Origin: Bacteroidia bacterium
GTDB lineage: Bacteria; Bacteroidota; Bacteroidia; UKL13-3
NCBI GenBank assembly: GCA_019454865.1
Contig: JACFNJ010000030.1
Location: 1 to 17,002 of the forward strand
Length of the DNA stretch: 17,002 bases
Direction of reading: 5' to 3'
Shown here: positions 12,216-17,002 of the stretch, in pieces
Layout: each line of letters starts with the position of its first letter
Numbering within the stretch: position 1 is the first letter of the stretch
Translations under genes and position numbers: made by a program
Notes under the pieces: model-generated
Seen by the model: the letters and a program-made list of their open reading frames with translations, nothing else
The model's database searches: none
Told to the model about the DNA's origin: nothing

Positions 12216-14717
12216 TTATTGGTTATTTGTATTATTTTTTTTCTTACGATTGCCTTTTAGTAGCTTTTGCCACCAAGGTTTATTTTGTATTTCATCCGAG
12301 TAATACCCTTCATAGTATTGCGAATAGTATTTGCGTGCATAATAACCGTAACCTTTGTTGTAATAGCCACCGTAGTAATAATAACCGCCACCGCCATAGT
12401 ATCCGCCATAAGCCGATTTATAAACCGAACCATAAAATGCTGAACTGTTGTCGTATGAGTTTAGTACAATGTATAAATTTGGTATATCGTTGTCTTCTTT
12501 CAATCTGTCCGGTATAAGAGCAAAATCTCTGCGTGAGTATTGCGAGCGGATGATAAACAAATTAATATCAGCCTTTGACATTAAACTGAATGAATCGGAA
12601 ACCAGCCCAACCGGTGCGGTATCAAAAAATACATAATCATATGTTGATTTTAGTGTATCAATAAGATTTTGCATTTTTTCCGTTTGTAACAATTCGGATG
12701 GATTCGGTGGTGTTGGTCCTGCAGGTATAATATCCAAATGTTCAAATTCGGATTCCTGAATAATGTCTTGTAGTGTATGTTTACCAATTAGGTATGTGGT
12801 TACACCTTTTTCATTGGTCATGTTATTAAACGTAAGGTGTATTTTAGGTCTTCGTAAATCGCAACCAACAACTACTACTTTATAGCCTAGCATAGTTAAT
12901 GATGCAGCAAGATTAATTGTACAAAAGGTTTTACCCTCACCACTCACGGATGAAGTAACACATACAATTTTATTGGTTCCACCTTGCAAAATATAATTAA
13001 TATTGGTTCGGATACCACGAATGGACTCACTAAACACCGATTTAGGACTTTTCATTACGTATAATTCGTAACTCTCATCCATCTCTTCGTGGTCTAATTT
13101 TTTAACAACTCCTATTACTGGTGTGGTACTTAATCCTTCAATAGTTTCTTTGTCCGGTATTCTATTGTATATAAAACGCAATAAGAAAATTATACCGATA
13201 CCAACAGCAAATCCGATTAAAAATGCAATTGCATATACTCGCCCAGGTACTGGGAAAAAAGGAGAAGATGGAACAATTGCCTTGTCAATTATACTCGAAT
13301 TAGCTATGATAGATGATTTATTAATACGTGTTTCTAATTTTTTCTCCATCAAATACCCGTATATTTTCTCATTAACTTTAAAGTTACGTTCAAGATTGAG
13401 AAGAGCTTGTTGTTTTTGAGGGAGAGCGGATAAATTACTTTTTGCATTTGCAATTAATCCATTGTTAAAAACTATTTTATCATCAAGTTTAGCGTGTGCA
13501 GAAGCTAAAGCACGATTCAATGCAGATTTTACTTCGTTAATTTTTTTTTCGTTTTCAATCATTATCGGACTATTAGGTAATGATTTTAAACTTAGTGATA
13601 AGCGATCCAAGATAAGCCCATTTAAAAGTTCCAACATTTTGGGTAAGTCTTGTGCGTCTTCAGGGTCTAATAATACCAACTCAAGTGTTTTGGTATTAGC
13701 ACCCTTTAACTGCTCACTTAGTTTATCCAACATTTTCTTTTTTAATGCCAATAAACTTTGTTGTACTTCTAATTCTGTGAGTTTTGAAAATTCCGCTTTA
13801 CCAATATCATCCAATTCAACACCATTGTTTTTGGTTTGGAAATCCGTTAAGTTTTGTTGGGATTGATTCACTTGGTTAGCTAAATCTTCAATTAAACCAT
13901 CTATAAATATAATGGTTTGTTCTGCTTGGGCAGCACGTGTATTAATGTTATCTTGTATATATACCTTGGCTGTGGTATTGGCTATGTCAGCCGCTTTAGC
14001 CGGAATATCAGATATATAGCTTAGGTTTAAGATACTCGTGCCTTTTTCCATATCTACTTCAATACCGTTACTAATAATAGCAGCTGCTCTCTCCGGATTT
14101 ACAATTTGACAAATTACATCTTTGTTTAAAATAGGGTTAATCGAAAAATCTCCGGATTGTACAGAAAAAATACTTGAACCAAAAATTATACTGTCTCCAA
14201 CCTTATGTTTTTTAAACGGTGAACTTTCATTTGTTTTAATGTAAAACTCATTCGGTTTGTAGAATTGAACGATGAATGTTGAACCAAAATCAGTGGAATC
14301 AATAAAAAGCGGTTTTACTGTAAAGTATTTGAAAGGATATAATTCGGATGTTACTACTTGCCCTTTTTGAAAATAAGCTATGCGGTAGTCCAATGCTTCA
14401 ATGGTGTGCATTGCAAGTGAACGGGATTTAAAAATCTCAGCTTCTGTTTTTAGTTGATTTTCAATTCTTCCGGTTATCTTTCCAAACCGAAATAAATCAC
14501 TCATTTGTGTACCTTTGTCATCATCAAATTTTATATTTACTTTAGTTGAGTATAGAGGTTTTGTATAACGAAGGTTGATGTATGCAATAGCTAATGCAGC
14601 AGCTATAGTTAATACCAAAACATACCAGCGGTGCAAAATAACCTGAATGACACGATTGATATCAATAGTGCGTTCTATCTGGTCTTTGTATAGTTTTAAT
14701 TGGTCGTTGTCTGTCAT
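12216..14717 (-). CDS. Wzc-like polysaccharide co-polymerase and tyrosine autokinase
   Basis: An 833-aa inner-membrane protein that controls chain length and export through cycles of tyrosine autophosphorylation. A Wzz-type domain starts near 15, with membrane helix 1 at about 31-49 and helix 2 at about 493-516. The periplasmic part between them is largely helical (about 260-470). The cytoplasmic kinase has the oligomerisation motif E564-x2-R567-x2-R570, Walker A SSVSGEGKT (589-597), Walker A' VVVVGCDLRRP (614-624) and Walker B YVFFDTAP (695-702). The tail at 762-806 contains 20 tyrosines in 45 residues among glycines, far more than the small C-terminal cluster of E. coli Wzc. It is followed by PWWQKLL and a Lys/Asn-rich end. 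It lies 11 nt after the Wza-like gene. Confidence 0.95.
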   Translation of the reverse strand: MTDNDQLKLYKDQIERTIDINRVIQVILHRWYVLVLTIAAALAIAYINLRYTKPLYSTKVNIKFDDDKGTQMSDLFRFGKITGRIENQLKTEAEIFKSRSLAMHTIEALDYRIAYFQKGQVVTSELYPFKYFTVKPLFIDSTDFGSTFIVQFYKPNEFYIKTNESSPFKKHKVGDSIIFGSSIFSVQSGDFSINPILNKDVICQIVNPERAAAIISNGIEVDMEKGTSILNLSYISDIPAKAADIANTTAKVYIQDNINTRAAQAEQTIIFIDGLIEDLANQVNQSQQNLTDFQTKNNGVELDDIGKAEFSKLTELEVQQSLLALKKKMLDKLSEQLKGANTKTLELVLLDPEDAQDLPKMLELLNGLILDRLSLSLKSLPNSPIMIENEKKINEVKSALNRALASAHAKLDDKIVFNNGLIANAKSNLSALPQKQQALLNLERNFKVNEKIYGYLMEKKLETRINKSSIIANSSIIDKAIVPSSPFFPVPGRVYAIAFLIGFAVGIGIIFLLRFIYNRIPDKETIEGLSTTPVIGVVKKLDHEEMDESYELYVMKSPKSVFSESIRGIRTNINYILQGGTNKIVCVTSSVSGEGKTFCTINLAASLTMLGYKVVVVGCDLRRPKIHLTFNNMTNEKGVTTYLIGKHTLQDIIQESEFEHLDIIPAGPTPPNPSELLQTEKMQNLIDTLKSTYDYVFFDTAPVGLVSDSFSLMSKADINLFIIRSQYSRRDFALIPDRLKEDNDIPNLYIVLNSYDNSSAFYGSVYKSAYGGYYGGGGYYYYGGYYNKGYGYYARKYYSQYYEGYYSDEIQNKPWWQKLLKGNRKKKNNTNNQ

Positions 14718-14728
14718 GAATTTTGAAT

Positions 14729-15511
14729 TTATTTATTCAAATAATTTAGAATTTGCAATGTTAATAAGGTCAACTGTGTGAATGTCATTATAACAAATGT
14801 TGTACTTTGAATAGAAGTTAATGCTTCGGTTTGAGCTTTGAAACCATATGGTTCAACATAAACAATATCTCCATCATGAATTACAATTGCCTGACTTTCT
14901 AATGCAGAAAGTTTTCTTAAATTTACTAATATTACTTCTTTGCCTCGAATTATTTTAATGTTTTTTTTCTTACCACTATCTCTAATACCTCCAGAAAGTG
15001 CAAGCACATCTACAAGAGTAGTATTTTCTTTATCAAGTAATATCTTACCAGAGATGTTCACCTCTCCCAAAACTGTAACGGTTAAACTTGCAATATTTAC
15101 TTCTATTATCGGGTTAATCACAAATTTTCCATATTCCTGTTCAAGTCGTTTAGCTGCTTCAAGTCGTGTAAGTCCTACTATGTTGGTTCGCCCTATTAAC
15201 GGTAAGGTTATGGAACTGTCGTAATTTACCAAATAGCCATTTTGGTTTTCAATATTTGCTGTAGATGTAGCACTTTGTGCAGCTGCTTGTCCTATATCAT
15301 AGTTGTTAAGAAAACGAATTACAATACGATCTCCGGGTTTAATGCGGTGTTTGTAATTATTGGATTCTTGTGCTTTACTTCCATCGGAGTTGAAGATATA
15401 AACAGCTTCGTTGGATTTTACTTTCTTCTCCGGTTTGAACAGTACATTTTTACCTTTATAGGTACAGGCATTGAAGAAAAGAAGAGCTAACACAATCCAC
15501 AATGCCCTCAT
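14729..15511 (-). CDS. Wza-like polysaccharide export lipoprotein
   Basis: Outer-membrane polysaccharide export protein of 260 aa from the preferred ATG at 15511. This start gives a compact lipoprotein signal, MRALWIVLALLFFNAC, with the lipidated Cys at 16. The frame is open to a GTG at 15535 (8 residues more), which is less likely. The polysaccharide-export domain begins around YKHRIKPGDRIVIRF and includes the block GYLVNYDSSITLPLIG. An SLBB-type segment follows, with TVTVLGEVNISGKILL and LALSGGIRDSGKKKNIKIIR. A hydrophobic C-terminal helix (about the last 25 residues) resembles the Wza outer-membrane helix. It is shorter than E. coli Wza (about 380 aa), as is common in Bacteroidota. It is the first gene of the operon, after a gap of roughly 130 bp. 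Confidence 0.93.
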   Translation of the reverse strand: MRALWIVLALLFFNACTYKGKNVLFKPEKKVKSNEAVYIFNSDGSKAQESNNYKHRIKPGDRIVIRFLNNYDIGQAAAQSATSTANIENQNGYLVNYDSSITLPLIGRTNIVGLTRLEAAKRLEQEYGKFVINPIIEVNIASLTVTVLGEVNISGKILLDKENTTLVDVLALSGGIRDSGKKKNIKIIRGKEVILVNLRKLSALESQAIVIHDGDIVYVEPYGFKAQTEALTSIQSTTFVIMTFTQLTLLTLQILNYLNK

Positions 15512-15621
15512 CTTTAAATAGGGTTTAGTTATCACGATTTAATATTTTGTGCAATTATAAAAGGATTTACTTACAAATACCGATTTTTTATGATTTTAGT
15601 TAGTTGAAATATTGTTTTAAT

Positions 15622-15636
15622 ATGTAATTGTTACAT
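15622..15636. promoter_or_regulatory. interrupted palindrome ATGTAA-ttg-TTACAT, possible operator
   Basis: Two perfect 6-bp arms flank a 3-bp centre, 7 bp after the transporter stop and about 110 bp upstream of the Wza-like ATG. This is the only gap ahead of the polysaccharide operon, so a promoter is expected here, but I found no convincing -33/-7 pair in 15512-15643. The palindrome could be an operator half-site pair or a weak transcript end; there is no following T-run on the minus strand. Confidence 0.25.
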
Positions 15637-15643
15637 TTATCAA

Positions 15644-17002
15644 TCAGCCTCCATGTTCTTTTAAAATGCTGTTTAACCATTTAAGCATGAAAAAGATAGA
15701 AATTGCGGCAACTAAGACTATCATACAATTAACTAAGAAAAAATATTCCTTGTTTTCATAGGTATCCCATAAAGAAGACAAAACACCGCTTAATTTATTA
15801 CCAATGGATGTGCTCAGCATCCAACCGCCCATCATCAATGCGGTTAATCGTGGGGGTGATAACTTGGAAACCAACGATAATCCCATTGGGCTTAAACATA
15901 ACTCGCCTACAGTTATTACTCCATACGTTCCTATTAGCCACCAAGCACTAACTTTCTCTTGCCCGTTCATACCAACTCTAACTGCTGCAATCATAATTAA
16001 GGTTGAAAGTGCTGTAATGATTAATCCCCAAAATATTTTTCCGGCAGTACTTGGTTCAATATTTTTTCTTCTAGTCCACAAAAAGAAACCAACTACTAAT
16101 GGGGTTAATACAATAACAAAAAATGGATTTACAGATTGAAATAATTCGGTTGAAATCAAGTGAACAGATTCTCCTTCATTTGGTAATTCACTATTAGGCA
16201 TATTTAAGAAATAGTGCGGGAAATCTACTGTTTTTACAGGTTTGCCATCGCTGTCTTTTATTAATCGGAATTGATTATCTATTTGGGTAACAGAATCTTT
16301 TTCATAGGTTACTTCTTGCACCATACCAAGTGCTTTAGTTATTGGCACTATAGATTCAGGCAATTCTCTGTTGGTATAACTTTCAGCCCATGTGGTTAAT
16401 GCAGTTCCGTTTTGTTTAAATATTGCCCAAAAAATTATAACTACACCCATAATTGCTAAGAGGGCAGAAATAGGTTTTCTGTCTTCATCACTGCTTCTAA
16501 TTAATAAGGACACATAGAAGAGTACAATAGGAATAGCTCCAAATAAAAAGGCATCGGTGCTGTCGCTACCAAAAATATTACCGGGAATATACCATCCTAA
16601 TATTCCGGCAACGATTGCTGGCACTAATACGATGCTTAGAATCTTGCTTACACTCATGTCTTCCGGTTTCTTTTCTTTAATTACATCTGCATGTTTGTAA
16701 TGTTTATTGCCTATCCAAAATATTAGTACACCAATAAACATGCCTACGCCTGCTGCAAAAAAAGCATATCCCCATCCATAATGATTGCGGAGATACGCTG
16801 CCAAAAAATTACAAATGAATGCTCCAATATTTATTCCCATATAAAAAATATTGTATCCGGCATCTTTATTGGATTTGTATTCGGGTTGGCTGTATAAATT
16901 GCCTAATAAGGTTGAAATATTTGGTTTGAAAAATCCATTTCCAATTATCATTAATGCTAATGAAAGGAAAAATGTAACCTCGCCAGGAATTGCTAAAAGC
17001 AT
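15644..17002 (-). CDS. POT/PTR2-family proton-dependent oligopeptide transporter (5' part outside window)
   Basis: A multi-pass inner-membrane transporter of the POT/PTR2 family, importing di- and tripeptides with protons. The 452 visible residues lack the N-terminus, perhaps about 100 residues: the ATG at the window edge is an internal codon, since the visible part begins directly in a membrane helix leading into NGFFKPNISTLLGNLY. The PTR2 signature FYMGINIGAF (54-63) and the late hallmark GELCLSPMGLSLVSKLSP are present. A long hydrophilic insert (about 205-285) sits between membrane helices, as in many Bacteroidota members. It is in the same orientation as the polysaccharide operon but separated by about 130 bp and functionally unrelated. 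Confidence 0.93.
   Translation of the reverse strand: MLLAIPGEVTFFLSLALMIIGNGFFKPNISTLLGNLYSQPEYKSNKDAGYNIFYMGINIGAFICNFLAAYLRNHYGWGYAFFAAGVGMFIGVLIFWIGNKHYKHADVIKEKKPEDMSVSKILSIVLVPAIVAGILGWYIPGNIFGSDSTDAFLFGAIPIVLFYVSLLIRSSDEDRKPISALLAIMGVVIIFWAIFKQNGTALTTWAESYTNRELPESIVPITKALGMVQEVTYEKDSVTQIDNQFRLIKDSDGKPVKTVDFPHYFLNMPNSELPNEGESVHLISTELFQSVNPFFVIVLTPLVVGFFLWTRRKNIEPSTAGKIFWGLIITALSTLIMIAAVRVGMNGQEKVSAWWLIGTYGVITVGELCLSPMGLSLVSKLSPPRLTALMMGGWMLSTSIGNKLSGVLSSLWDTYENKEYFFLVNCMIVLVAAISIFFMLKWLNSILKEHGG

Noticed and set aside
11879..12517. 212-codon open frame on the plus strand
   Set aside because: It lies antisense across the well-supported dehydrogenase gene and the end of the Wzc-like gene, has no recognisable motif and no conserved neighbours on that strand.
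15512..15535. GTG start for the Wza-like gene, eight codons upstream of the ATG
   Set aside because: The ATG at 15511 directly begins a compact lipoprotein signal with a lipobox; the extension adds polar residues before it and uses a rarer start. It is not excluded.

Overview
The window looks like part of a Bacteroidota (Bacteroidetes) chromosome. It is AT-rich, every gene is on the minus strand, starts lack clear Shine-Dalgarno sequences, and several genes are typical of that phylum: a UpxY/NusG-like antiterminator inside a polysaccharide locus, a four-helix-bundle (23S rRNA intervening-sequence type) protein, a WbqC-family protein and a DUF6922-like N-terminus at the edge. I cannot name a genus from sequence reading alone. 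No rRNA, tRNA, CRISPR array or transposase was found.

Transcription runs from high to low coordinates. At 17002-15644 lies the C-terminal part of a POT/PTR2 proton-coupled peptide transporter, probably unrelated to the rest. A 100-bp gap with a small palindrome separates it from a compact extracellular/capsular polysaccharide operon. The first half (15511-6619) is tightly packed, with gaps of 12 nt or less or overlaps. It encodes a Wza-like outer-membrane export lipoprotein, a Wzc-like co-polymerase/tyrosine autokinase with an extreme tyrosine-rich tail, a TviB-type UDP-GlcNAc 6-dehydrogenase, a TviC/WbpP-type 4-epimerase, an FdtA/QdtA-like sugar ketoisomerase, a GNAT-like acyltransferase, a DegT-family PLP sugar aminotransferase and a DPM1/GtrB-like glycosyltransferase.

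The middle (6541-4802) is regulatory and loosely packed: a NusG/UpxY-like antiterminator, then a four-helix-bundle gene flanked by related purine/pyrimidine repeats in opposite orientation and followed by a 79-bp nested hairpin, then a winged-helix protein with a degenerate nucleotidyltransferase domain. The last part (4792-297) is again tight and more AT-rich in places: WbqC family, two SAM methyltransferase-fold proteins, an FAD-dependent oxidoreductase with an unusual cysteine cluster, and a second GtrB-like glycosyltransferase. The first 74 bases hold the N-terminus of a DUF6922-like protein.

Inferred biology: the locus makes and exports an acidic polysaccharide. TviB/TviC would give UDP-GlcNAcA/UDP-GalNAcA. 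The ketoisomerase, aminotransferase and acyltransferase would give a dTDP-3-acylamino-3,6-dideoxyhexose, with RmlA/RmlB supplied from elsewhere. The distal genes would add methylated or oxidised decorations. No flippase, polymerase or initiating phosphoglycosyl transferase is in view, so the locus is either split or continues elsewhere. The least explained parts are the repeat-flanked four-helix-bundle cassette with its structured element, and the distal modification module.
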